Source of the DNA: Actinomadura sp. KC345 | Lineage (GTDB): Bacteria; Actinomycetota; Actinomycetes; Streptosporangiales; Streptosporangiaceae | Reading direction: 5' to 3' | DNA length: 34,726 nucleotides | Assembly: GCF_004348515.1 (NCBI RefSeq) | Contig: NZ_SMKH01000050.1 | Span: 1 to 34,726, forward strand | Shown here: piece by piece, positions 6,670-14,371 of the stretch | How positions within the stretch are numbered: position 1 is the first letter of the stretch | Layout of the letters: each line of letters opens with the position of its first letter | Translations under genes and position numbers: made by a program | The notes under the pieces: generated by a model | What the model saw: only the letters and a program-made list of their open reading frames with translations | Told to the model about the DNA's origin: nothing | The model's database searches: none

Positions 6670-9600
6670 CTCGTCGTCGGTCATGGCCTCGACCTCCAGC
6701 CAGATCGCCGCGACGGCCTCCAGGCGTCCCGGCGCGTCCTCCAGGTCGGTGAAGCGGCGGCAGACGCGAGCGACGGTCCGCTCGGCGAACAGCACCCGGA
6801 CCGGGAGCGCGGTCGTGTCGAGCGCCTCGCGCAGCCGCGCGATGACGCTGGTGGCGAGGACGGAGTCGCCGCCGAGGGCGAAGAAGTCCGCGTCCGCGCC
6901 GACGCGTTCCCTCCCCAGCACCTCGGCGACGATCCGGGCCATGACCTTCTCCAGCGACGACGCCGGCTCGGCGCAGGCACCGGCGGCCTCCCCCGCCTCG
7001 GCGGCGGCCAGCGCGGTGAGCGCCTTGCGGTCGACCTTGCCGTTGGCGGTGAGCGGCAGCTCGTCGACGCGCACGAGCAGCTCGGGGACCATGTGCGGCG
7101 GCAGGAGGTCCCGGACGCCCGCGAGCACCGCGTCCCGGTCCAGGTCCGGGGGCGCCGCGACGGCGGCGGCGAGGCGGCCGTCCGCGACGAGGGCGACGGA
7201 CCGGCCCACGGCGGGATGCTCGCGCAGCGCGGCCTCGACCTCGCCGAGCTCGATGCGGAACCCGCGCACCTTGACCTGGTGGTCGCGGCGGCCGAGGAAC
7301 TCCAGGGTGCCGTCCGGGCGGTAGCGGGCGAGGTCGCCGGTCCGGTACCAGCGGGTGCCGTCGCGGACGACGAACCGGTCGGCGGTGCGCTCGGGGTCGC
7401 CGGTGTAGCCGTCGGCGACGCCTCCGCCGCCGATCCACAGCTCGCCCGCCACCCAGTCGGGGCGGTCGCGGCCCAGCTCGTCCACGACCCGGCACGCGAC
7501 GCCGCGCAGCGGCACCCCGTACGGCACGGCGTGCCAGTCGGACGGCACCTCGCCCGCGACCTCCTGCACGGTGGAGTGGATCGCGGTCTCGGTCGTGCCG
7601 CCCAGCGCCACGAACCGGCACCCGGGGGCGCGCTCCTCCAGCAGCGCGGGAAGGTGGGTGCCGACCCAGTCGCCGCCGAGCAGCACGAGTCGCAGGTTCT
7701 CCATCGCTCCGCTCCGGGGGGTGTGGGGGGTCGTCTCCCCACGAGGGACCGGGCCGGACCGCAGCAGCATCTCCAGGACGGACGGGACGCAGTTCAGCAC
7801 GGTCACCGACCAGCGCCGCGCCAGGTCGACCCAGCGGGCCGCGTCGCGCCGCTCGTCCTCGTCCGGCACGACCACCGCGCCGCCCGCCGACCAGGGCGCG
7901 AAGAGGTCGAACACCGACAGGTCGAAGTCGAGCGCCGAGATCCCGAACGTCACGTCCGCGGAGCCCATGCCGTACCGCTCGACCAGGTCGCCGATCGTGT
8001 TCATGGCCGCGCCGTGCGACACCTCGACGCCCTTGGGCTCGCCGGTCGAACCGGAGGTGAACAGCACGTACGCGACCTGGTCGGGGCGCGCCGCGACCGG
8101 CCCGTCCAGCGGTTCGGCCTCGGGGACCGCGTCCGTGGTGAGCGACGCGGCCACACCGGCGCTCGCGCGGATCCTGGCGCGGCGGGCCTCGGGCTGCTCG
8201 ACGCCGATGGGGACGTAGGCGGCTCCGGCCGCCAGGACGCCGAGCACCGCGCCGGCCTGGTCCGGGCCCTTCGGAAGCTCGATCGAGACACGGTCGCCCG
8301 GACGCACGCCTTCCGCGGCGAGGCCGGAGGCGATGCGCAGGGCGCGGCCGGCCAGTTCACCGTAGGTCAGGGTCCCCTCGTCGCCCCAGTGCAGGGCCGG
8401 TGCCGCCGGGTGGCGGCGCGCGTGCTCGAAGAAGCCCTCGGTCAGCGTCCGCGGCGGCGGCGCCGGGGTGGCGTTGAGGCGCTGCCGCACGCGGAGCTGG
8501 GACGGCGTGGCCGCGATGCCGAGCGGCGCATCCCAGTCGGCGCCGGGCGCTCCGAGCCGGGTGATCGCGGACGTGTAGGCGTCGAACATCGCCTCGGCGA
8601 CGCCCTCGGGGAACGCGGGGCGGCGGACGTCCCAGTTCAGCAGGAGCCCGCCGGACACCTCGGTCACCTGCGCGTCCAGGAGCACCTGCGGGCCCTGCGA
8701 GATGATCCACTCCGGCTCGCCGAACCGCTCGCGGACGGCGCCGCCGAACAGCTCGCCGAGGTTGAGCGCGCTGGTGTAGACGATCGGGGCGAGGACCTGC
8801 TCGCCGCGCAGCCGGGACAGGTCGCGCAGCACCTCCAGGCCCGAGTAGTCGCTGTGCGCGCCCGCGGTGTGCAGGTTCGCCTGGATGGCGCGGGCGCGCT
8901 CGACGAACGGGAGGTCGGCGGTGAGGTCGGCCTCCAGCATGATCGACCCGGTGAAGTCGCCGACGACGGCGTCCACGTCGGGGTGGACGGGCTCGCGGTG
9001 GAACAGCGGCAGGTTCAGCAGGAACCGGGGCGTCGCCGACCAGGCGCCGATCACCTCGGCGAACACGGCCGCGAGCGCCATGGCCGGGGTGACGCCCTCG
9101 GCGTGGGCGCGGGCGAGGAGGCGGTCCTTGTCGTCCGGCGCCAGCCAGTGGTGCCTGCGCTCGACGCGGTCGCCGGGCTCGGGCACGACGGGCAGCTCGG
9201 GCGGGCCGGGGAGGCCGGCGAGGCGCTCGGCCCACCACCGGCGGTCCTGCTCGCGGGCCTCGGCGCGCGGGTCGTCGGCGAGGTAGCGGGCGTAGCCGTA
9301 GCGGATCGGCGCGAGGGTCTCGCCTTCGTACAGGGCGGCGAGGTCGGCCAGCATGACGCGGTAGCTCATCGCGTCGGCGGCGACCATGTCGACGTCCAGG
9401 TGGAGGCGGGCGGTCCCGTCCGGGAGCAGGCTCAGGCGGGCGTCGAAGACGCGGCCGTCCTCGATCGGGAGCCGCTGCTCGGACATCCGCGCGCGGACCG
9501 CCTCCAACTCGGCGGCGGCGCCGGCGCCGGTCGCACCGCGCAGGTCGTGGACGGTCACGGCCGGTTCCGGGCGTTCGGGCAGGATGCGCTGCGTGCCGTC

Positions 9601-10086
9601 GTCCGAGACGGCGACGCGGAGCATCGGGTGGCGCCTCACCAGGTCGCGGACGGCCCGCTCGAACCGGCCGGGGACGATCGCGCGGCCGTCCAGCTCGACG
9701 TACAGGTGCGCGGCGACGGAGCCGAGCGACTGGCCGGAGTCGCGGCCGATCCAGTACGCGTGCTGCATCAGCGCCAGCGGGAACGGCCCGTCCGGCTCGA
9801 TGTCCTCCGGGCCGAGGTCGGCGGGGGCGCGGTCCCCGGGGCCCGCCGACGCGTCGACCTGGCCCTTCTCCGCGAGCAGCTCCCACCATCCGGAGAGCGT
9901 GGGGCGTTCGGCCAGCTCGGCGAAGCGGATCTCGACGCCGCGGCGGCGCAGCAGGCCGGTCAGCCGCATGAGCCGGATCGAGTCCATCCCGAGTTCGATG
10001 AGGTTGTCACCGGCCTCCGCGTCCTCGCCCAGCACCTCTGCCAGCGCGGTGTGCAGATCTTCCCAGGTCAGGCCTGAATCGGACAC
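6649..10086 (-). CDS. NRPS starter enzyme: ArCP-Cy-A-PCP (MbtB-like)
   Basis: An 1145-residue single-module synthetase. Domains in order: an aryl carrier protein (1-76, phosphopantetheine Ser36 in GMDS); a heterocyclization domain (about 100-530, with MQHAYWIGRDS at 108-118 and the DxxxxDxxS signature D233, D238, S241); an adenylation domain (about 550-1030, core LFTSGSTGEPKG at 675-686, YRTGDL at 914-919, Lys in NGKVDRK); and a C-terminal PCP (Ser1075 in GGDS). It would accept salicylate and join it to Ser, Thr or Cys to form a hydroxyphenyl-oxazoline or -thiazoline. Pocket residues read by eye are D-L-F-N-L-G-L-I-H, which I cannot assign. There is no thioesterase, epimerase or second module. 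The GTG start follows GAGGGGAG, and an 18/19 iron box lies 15 bases upstream. Confidence 0.95.
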   Translation of the reverse strand: MSDSGLTWEDLHTALAEVLGEDAEAGDNLIELGMDSIRLMRLTGLLRRRGVEIRFAELAERPTLSGWWELLAEKGQVDASAGPGDRAPADLGPEDIEPDGPFPLALMQHAYWIGRDSGQSLGSVAAHLYVELDGRAIVPGRFERAVRDLVRRHPMLRVAVSDDGTQRILPERPEPAVTVHDLRGATGAGAAAELEAVRARMSEQRLPIEDGRVFDARLSLLPDGTARLHLDVDMVAADAMSYRVMLADLAALYEGETLAPIRYGYARYLADDPRAEAREQDRRWWAERLAGLPGPPELPVVPEPGDRVERRHHWLAPDDKDRLLARAHAEGVTPAMALAAVFAEVIGAWSATPRFLLNLPLFHREPVHPDVDAVVGDFTGSIMLEADLTADLPFVERARAIQANLHTAGAHSDYSGLEVLRDLSRLRGEQVLAPIVYTSALNLGELFGGAVRERFGEPEWIISQGPQVLLDAQVTEVSGGLLLNWDVRRPAFPEGVAEAMFDAYTSAITRLGAPGADWDAPLGIAATPSQLRVRQRLNATPAPPPRTLTEGFFEHARRHPAAPALHWGDEGTLTYGELAGRALRIASGLAAEGVRPGDRVSIELPKGPDQAGAVLGVLAAGAAYVPIGVEQPEARRARIRASAGVAASLTTDAVPEAEPLDGPVAARPDQVAYVLFTSGSTGEPKGVEVSHGAAMNTIGDLVERYGMGSADVTFGISALDFDLSVFDLFAPWSAGGAVVVPDEDERRDAARWVDLARRWSVTVLNCVPSVLEMLLRSGPVPRGETTPHTPRSGAMENLRLVLLGGDWVGTHLPALLEERAPGCRFVALGGTTETAIHSTVQEVAGEVPSDWHAVPYGVPLRGVACRVVDELGRDRPDWVAGELWIGGGGVADGYTGDPERTADRFVVRDGTRWYRTGDLARYRPDGTLEFLGRRDHQVKVRGFRIELGEVEAALREHPAVGRSVALVADGRLAAAVAAPPDLDRDAVLAGVRDLLPPHMVPELLVRVDELPLTANGKVDRKALTALAAAEAGEAAGACAEPASSLEKVMARIVAEVLGRERVGADADFFALGGDSVLATSVIARLREALDTTALPVRVLFAERTVARVCRRFTDLEDAPGRLEAVAAIWLEVEAMTDDELGARLG

Positions 10087-10101
10087 GCCACTCCCCTCGA
10101 A

Positions 10102-10120
10102 TTAGGTAAGGCTAACCTAA
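10102..10120 (-). promoter_or_regulatory. IdeR/DmdR iron box of the NRPS gene
   Basis: TTAGGTAAGGCTAACCTAA matches the consensus at 18 of 19 positions, the best in the window. It sits between the ABC ATPase stop (10122) and the NRPS GTG (10086), so the NRPS has its own iron-controlled promoter besides any read-through from the importer genes. Confidence 0.93.
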
Positions 10121-10121
10121 T

Positions 10122-10925
10122 TCAGTGGGTTTCCGCCGTCAACGCCCGCCGCCGGTCGGCCGGGACGATCAGCGGCATGTCGGTCTCCGGGTCCGGGATG
10201 ACGCGGCACGGCAGGCCGAACGCGCGCTCCACGAGATCGGCGTTGACGATCTCGGCGGGCGGCCCCTCCGCGAGTATCTCGCCGTCGCGCATCGCGATCA
10301 GGTGCGTGGCGTACCGGCAGGCGTGGTTGAGGTCGTGCAGGACGGCGACGAGCGTGCGCCCCTCCTCGTGGAGACGCGCGCACAGGTCGAGCACCTCGAT
10401 CTGGTGCGCGATGTCCAGGAAGGTGGTCGGCTCGTCCAGCAGCATGATCCCGGTCTCCTGGGCCAGGACGAGCGCGAGCCACACCCGCTGGCGCTGCCCG
10501 CCCGACAGCTCGTCCACCGGGCGGTCCGCGAGGTCGGTGACGCCGACGGCGGCCATGGCCTCCCCGACCGCGGCCTCGTCCTCGCGCGACCACTGCCGCA
10601 GCAGGCCCTGGTACGGGTAGCGGCCGCGGGCGACGAGGTCGCCGACCGTGATGCCGTCCGGGGTGAGGGGCGACTGGGGCAGCAGCCCGAGCCGCCGCGC
10701 GAGGCGCTTGGCGGGCAGGTCGCCGATCGGGTCGCCGTCCAGGAAGACGGTTCCCTCCCGGGGGCGCAGGAGGCAGGCGAGGGCGCGCAGCAGCGTCGAC
10801 TTCCCGCACGCGTTGGGCCCGACGATGACGGTGAACGACTCGTCCGGGATGCTCACCCCGAGCCTCTCGGCGACGACGCGCTTGTCGTACGCCAGCGTGA
10901 GACCGTCCGCGCGCAGCCTCGTCAT
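10122..10925 (-). CDS. Ferric-siderophore ABC importer ATPase (FepC/FecE-like)
   Basis: A 267-residue ATP-binding subunit that powers re-import of iron-loaded siderophore. Walker A is GPNACGKST (36-44), the signature LSGGQRQRV (140-148), Walker B IMLLDEPTTFLD (160-171) and the switch His follows in AVLHDLNHACRYA. Length and the motifs GRYPYQG and EGPPAEIVNADLVERAFG are those of FepC-type ATPases. The ATG at 10925 overlaps the preceding permease stop as ATGA and has GGAAGGGG upstream. It is the last of three importer genes; no periplasmic/lipoprotein binding protein is encoded with them. Confidence 0.95.
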   Translation of the reverse strand: MTRLRADGLTLAYDKRVVAERLGVSIPDESFTVIVGPNACGKSTLLRALACLLRPREGTVFLDGDPIGDLPAKRLARRLGLLPQSPLTPDGITVGDLVARGRYPYQGLLRQWSREDEAAVGEAMAAVGVTDLADRPVDELSGGQRQRVWLALVLAQETGIMLLDEPTTFLDIAHQIEVLDLCARLHEEGRTLVAVLHDLNHACRYATHLIAMRDGEILAEGPPAEIVNADLVERAFGLPCRVIPDPETDMPLIVPADRRRALTAETH

Positions 10926-11965
10926 GTCGTCCCCTTCCGTGCGGTGGTCGACAGCAGCCAGGCCAGGTAGGCGCCGCCGAGGACGCCGGTGACGACGCCG
11001 ACCGGCATCGCCACCGGCAGGTGGAGCGAGATGAGGTCGGAGGCGGCCAGCAGCGCGGCGCCGGTCAGCGCGGCGGGGAGCAGCTGCGCGCCGGGGCGGC
11101 GTGTCAGCCGCCGGGCGAGCTGGGGAGCGGCGAGCGCGACGAACGGGACGGGCCCGGCCGCCGCGGTCGCCGCCGCGACGAGGCCGACCCCGGCGATCGT
11201 GAGCAGCAGCCGGGTCCGCTGGACGGCCACGCCGAGCGCCTGCGCGGCGCCGTCGCCCATCTCGCCCATGCCGAGCGGGCGGGCCAGCAGCAGCGCCGCG
11301 GGGACGAGCACGGCCAGCGCGATCCCGAGCGGGACGGCCTGGTCCCAGTCCCGCCCGTTCAGGCTGCCGGTCAGCCAGAACGCCGCCTCGTAGGCCTCGC
11401 GCAGCTCGGCGCGGGTGATCAGGTAGGAGTTCAGCGCCTGCAGCATCGCCGCCGCGGCCACGCCGATCAGCACCAGCCGAACGCCGTGGACACCGCCGCC
11501 CCGCCGGTAGGCGACCATGTAGACCCCGAGCGCGGTCAGCGCTGCGCCCGCGACCGAGCTGACCGCGACGGCGACCGCGCCGCCGCCGAACACGAGGATC
11601 TGCACCAGCGCGCCCGTCGCCGACCCCTGCGTGAAGCCGATGATGTCGGGGCTGCCCAGCGGGTTGCGGGAGATGCTCTGGAAGATCGCTCCGCTGAGCC
11701 CGAGGGCCAGCCCGGCGAGCAGGCCGGTGACGGCGCGCGGCAGCCGCAGCGTCGTGACGATGAACTCGGTGGCGCGGTCGCCCTGCCCGATGAGCGCGCT
11801 CACCACCTCCGGAGGTGAGATGGGGAACTCCCCGGAGCCGACGACGAGGACCGCGGCGCCGGCCGCGAGCGCCGCCAGCACCGCGCACACCGCCGCGGCC
11901 CTCGGCTCCCACCGCACCGAGAGCGCGCCCGCCCGCAGGACCTTCGTCCTCATGACGCCCTTCAC
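10922..11965 (-). CDS. Ferric-siderophore ABC permease 2 (FecCD/FepG-like)
   Basis: A 347-residue membrane subunit of the importer. It shows the FecCD family landmarks LRLPRAVTGLLAGLALGLSGAIFQ (split around residue 75), NPLGSPDIIGFTQG and the C-terminal GPVPFVALAAPQLARRL, with about nine to ten hydrophobic helices. The GTG at 11965 overlaps the stop of permease 1 as GTGA; an ATG at 11953 (residue 5) is an alternative. The tight coupling indicates a heterodimeric permease with the upstream gene. It most likely works with the ATPase immediately downstream. Confidence 0.94.
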   Translation of the reverse strand: MKGVMRTKVLRAGALSVRWEPRAAAVCAVLAALAAGAAVLVVGSGEFPISPPEVVSALIGQGDRATEFIVTTLRLPRAVTGLLAGLALGLSGAIFQSISRNPLGSPDIIGFTQGSATGALVQILVFGGGAVAVAVSSVAGAALTALGVYMVAYRRGGGVHGVRLVLIGVAAAAMLQALNSYLITRAELREAYEAAFWLTGSLNGRDWDQAVPLGIALAVLVPAALLLARPLGMGEMGDGAAQALGVAVQRTRLLLTIAGVGLVAAATAAAGPVPFVALAAPQLARRLTRRPGAQLLPAALTGAALLAASDLISLHLPVAMPVGVVTGVLGGAYLAWLLSTTARKGTT

Positions 11966-13032
11966 AAGTCGCGCATCCTTCCTCGCCGCACCATCAGGGC
12001 GAACAGCGGGGCGCCGAGGAACGCGGTGACGATCCCGGTCTCCAGTTCGCCGGGGGTGATGACGCGGCCGATGACGTCCGCGCCGAGCAGCAGGACGGGC
12101 GCGAGCAGCAGCGAGTACGGCAGCACGAGCCGCTGGTCGGGCCCCACCATGGTCCGGACGATGAACGGGACGGCCAGCCCGAGGAACACGATCGGTCCCG
12201 CCGCGGCCGTCGCCGAACCGCACAGGATCACGATCGCGAGGGCTCCGAGCGCGCGGGTCCGCCCGGGGCGCGAGCCGAGGGCGCGGCCCGCGTCGTCGCC
12301 CATGGCGAGCGCGTTGAGCGGGCGGGCGAGCAGCAGCGCCAGCGCGATTCCGGCGACGACGAACGGCAGCAGCCGGACGAAGACCGAGATCTCCCGGCCG
12401 CCGAGGGAGCCGACCTGCCAGAACCGGAAGCTGTTGAAGCTCTGCGGGCTGAGCAGCATCAGCCCGGCGGTCAGCGCGGCGAACACGGCGTTGACCGCCG
12501 CCCCGGCGAGCACGAGCCGCGCGGGCGACGCGCCGCCCCTCCCCCGCGCGCCGATCATGTAGACCAGCGCGGCGGCGCCGGCCGCGCCGATGAAGGCCGC
12601 CCAGACGTAGACGAGCGCGTCGTCCACCCGGAACGCGCCGATGACGACGACGACCGCGAGCGCCGCGCCGCCGTTCACGCCGAGCAGGCCCGGCTCGGCG
12701 AGCGGGTTGCGGGTGAGCGCCTGCATGACCGCGCCGGCCAGCCCGAGCGCCGTACCGACCGCGAGCCCGAGGAGCGTGCGGGGCAGCCGCAGCTCGTGCA
12801 CGATCAGCTCGGCCCGCGAGTCGTCGTCCGGGGAGAGCACGCCGGGCAGCACCCGGCCGAGCGGGACGTCCCCGGCGCCGATCGCGAGGCTCGCCAGGAC
12901 CGTCAGCAGCAGCGCGGCCGCGAGCAGCGGCAGCCACCACCGGCGGGAACGGCGACCGGGGGGCCCGGAACCGCGCGGCCCGTCCGTCTGCTCCGGGGCT
13001 TTGAGCGGCAGTTTCCGCACGGGGGAGAGCAC
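11962..13032 (-). CDS. Ferric-siderophore ABC permease 1 (FecCD/FepD-like)
   Basis: A 356-residue FecCD permease with a charged, Pro/Arg-rich cytoplasmic N-terminus of about 30 residues, then hydrophobic helices from residue 32. Family landmarks are LRLPRTLLGLAVGTALGLAG, NPLAEPGLLGVNGGAA and GPIVFLGLAVPFIVR near the C-terminus. It is the first gene of the importer operon. The GTG at 13032 lies only four bases from an iron box, which leaves no room for a normal leader; either the message is leaderless or translation starts at GTG 13020. Two internal 4-base overlaps tie the three importer genes together. Confidence 0.93.
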   Translation of the reverse strand: MLSPVRKLPLKAPEQTDGPRGSGPPGRRSRRWWLPLLAAALLLTVLASLAIGAGDVPLGRVLPGVLSPDDDSRAELIVHELRLPRTLLGLAVGTALGLAGAVMQALTRNPLAEPGLLGVNGGAALAVVVVIGAFRVDDALVYVWAAFIGAAGAAALVYMIGARGRGGASPARLVLAGAAVNAVFAALTAGLMLLSPQSFNSFRFWQVGSLGGREISVFVRLLPFVVAGIALALLLARPLNALAMGDDAGRALGSRPGRTRALGALAIVILCGSATAAAGPIVFLGLAVPFIVRTMVGPDQRLVLPYSLLLAPVLLLGADVIGRVITPGELETGIVTAFLGAPLFALMVRRGRMRDL

Positions 13033-13036
13033 GTTA

Positions 13037-13055
13037 TGAGGCTAGCCTAAGCTAA
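13037..13055 (-). promoter_or_regulatory. IdeR/DmdR iron box of the importer operon
   Basis: On the minus strand TTAGCTTAGGCTAGCCTCA matches the 19-bp consensus at 16 positions. It covers the last codons and stop of the small protein gene ending at 13042, so this promoter lies inside the neighbouring transcription unit. Confidence 0.82.
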
Positions 13056-13224
13056 CTGCCCGTTGAAGAGCGTCCGCGCGGCCGGCCGGGTGATCGGGGT
13101 GGGCGAGGAGCCAGGTCCAGATCTCCGCCGGGTCCTCGGCGGTGTGCTGGGCGCCGCAGTGGCAGACGCCCGTGAGGAGGTCCGAGCCCGGGGACCACTC
13201 CACGCGCAGCCGGCACGTGCTCAT
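13042..13224 (-). CDS. 60-residue Cys-x-Cys protein coupled to Rieske oxygenase
   Basis: I do not recognise a named family. The protein is 60 residues long, has Cys4 and a VCHCGAQH motif (Cys21, Cys23, His28), and then a Trp-rich helix-like stretch EIWTWLLAHPDHPAG. Its ATG overlaps the stop of the oxygenase gene as ATGA, so it is translated with it and probably acts with it, for example as a metal-binding or electron-transfer accessory. The coding bias matches its neighbours and the frame is kept through the last codon, which supports a real gene. Its 3' end is shared with the iron box of the importer operon. Confidence 0.75.
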   Translation of the reverse strand: MSTCRLRVEWSPGSDLLTGVCHCGAQHTAEDPAEIWTWLLAHPDHPAGRADALQRAVSLG

Positions 13225-14255
13225 CGGGCGACCGGACTCCGCTGAATCTGCCTCTGCAGGATGCGGCGGGCCGCGAGGCCGCCGGTGTCGATGTTGATGG
13301 ACAGCTCCTGGTAGCCCTCGGGCTCGGTGGCGATGACCTTCTCCAGGGTGTTCAGCGCCTTCACGTCCTGGAGGACGACCGTGCGGTTGCTTTCGGCGAG
13401 GAACGCCGAGACCTTCTCGTCGTCGAGGGCGAAGTCGCGGGCGACCATCCAGAAGTCGTGCGTGGTGGTCTCGGTCTCCGGGGTGATGGCGTAGACGATT
13501 TCGGCGTGGCAGGCCCTGGGGTCGTCGCCGTCCGGGCCGGGTTCGACCCCTGTGGGGGCGATGCGGCTGTGCAGGAGATAGAGGCACGGCGGGTGGAACT
13601 CGATGTCCTGCCAGCGGTCGATGCGGCCTTCGATGCCCGTGGACTCGGCGTAGAAGGACGGGCATTCGACGTCTTTCATGCGCCGGCTGACATAGATGAC
13701 GCCCGCGTCCTCGTCCACCTCCGTGGTGATCGGCGTCTGCGCCACCTCGGGCGTGCCGATGTAGCCGGCGTGCAGGTACGTCTCATGGGAGAGGTCGAGG
13801 AGGTTGTCGACGAGCAGCTCGTAGCGGGCGTCGAGGGGCTCCATGCCGCGGACGGTCACATGGCCGGGCGAGTCCAGCCAGGGGGCGCGCGGGATGGCCT
13901 TCGCGTCCCCCTCCCCGTCGCCGATCCACACCCAGATGAGCGAGTCCTGCTCGACCACCGGGAACGCGGGGACGCGGGCGGTGCGCGGGACGCGGCTCTG
14001 CCCCGGCACGGCGACGCACACCCCGTCGGGCGCGTAGGTGAATCCGTGGTAGCCGCAGACGATGTTGTCGCCGTCGCGGTTGCTCTCCGACAGGGGGAAG
14101 CGGCGGTGCACACAGCGGTCGGTGAGGGCGACGGCCTCCCCTGCCCGCGTCCGGTACAGGACGAGGGGCTCGCCGCAGACGGTCCGGGCCAGGAGGCCGT
14201 CGCCCACCTCCTGGCCGTAGGCGGCCACGTACCACTGGTTGCGCGCGAAGACCAT
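13221..14255 (-). CDS. Rieske non-heme iron oxygenase (VanA-like)
   Basis: A 344-residue terminal oxygenase subunit of the aromatic ring-hydroxylating/O-demethylase type. The Rieske 2Fe-2S ligands are in CVHRRFPL and CGYHG (Cys-x-His, 15-17 residues, Cys-x2-His), and the mononuclear iron site is LLDLSHETYLH with an Asp near the C-terminus. The ATG at 14255 is chosen because GGAGGAA precedes it and because the product then begins FARNQWYVAAY, the usual N-terminus of VanA-like enzymes; the upstream extension has no such similarity. No reductase gene is adjacent. The substrate is probably an aromatic acid or ether, inferred only from the family and from the CoA ligase, IclR and PaaX neighbours. 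Confidence 0.92.
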   Translation of the reverse strand: MVFARNQWYVAAYGQEVGDGLLARTVCGEPLVLYRTRAGEAVALTDRCVHRRFPLSESNRDGDNIVCGYHGFTYAPDGVCVAVPGQSRVPRTARVPAFPVVEQDSLIWVWIGDGEGDAKAIPRAPWLDSPGHVTVRGMEPLDARYELLVDNLLDLSHETYLHAGYIGTPEVAQTPITTEVDEDAGVIYVSRRMKDVECPSFYAESTGIEGRIDRWQDIEFHPPCLYLLHSRIAPTGVEPGPDGDDPRACHAEIVYAITPETETTTHDFWMVARDFALDDEKVSAFLAESNRTVVLQDVKALNTLEKVIATEPEGYQELSINIDTGGLAARRILQRQIQRSPVAR

Positions 14256-14346
14256 GGGCGTTCCTCCGGTGGGCGTCGGGTCGGGCGGAGTGTCGAACGG
14301 GGGTCGTCCCGACCATCCCGGCGCGGCGGTGATGCGGACCACACCG

Positions 14347-14363
14347 CTTCCGCCCAGCGGAAG
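14347..14363 (-). terminator. Stem-loop after the IclR gene
   Basis: CTTCCGC-CCA-GCGGAAG forms a perfect 7-bp stem with a three-base loop, starting nine bases past the IclR stop and before the oxygenase gene. It has no U-tract, so it may be an attenuator or processing site rather than a strong terminator. Confidence 0.4.
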
Positions 14364-14371
14364 GACCGCCG

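Noticed and set aside
7093-10077. A 994-codon open frame on the plus strand opposite the NRPS
   Set aside because: Its product is a low-complexity Arg/Ala/Gly/Asp mix with no recognisable domain. It is the usual antisense shadow of a GC-rich gene whose NRPS motifs on the other strand are complete.
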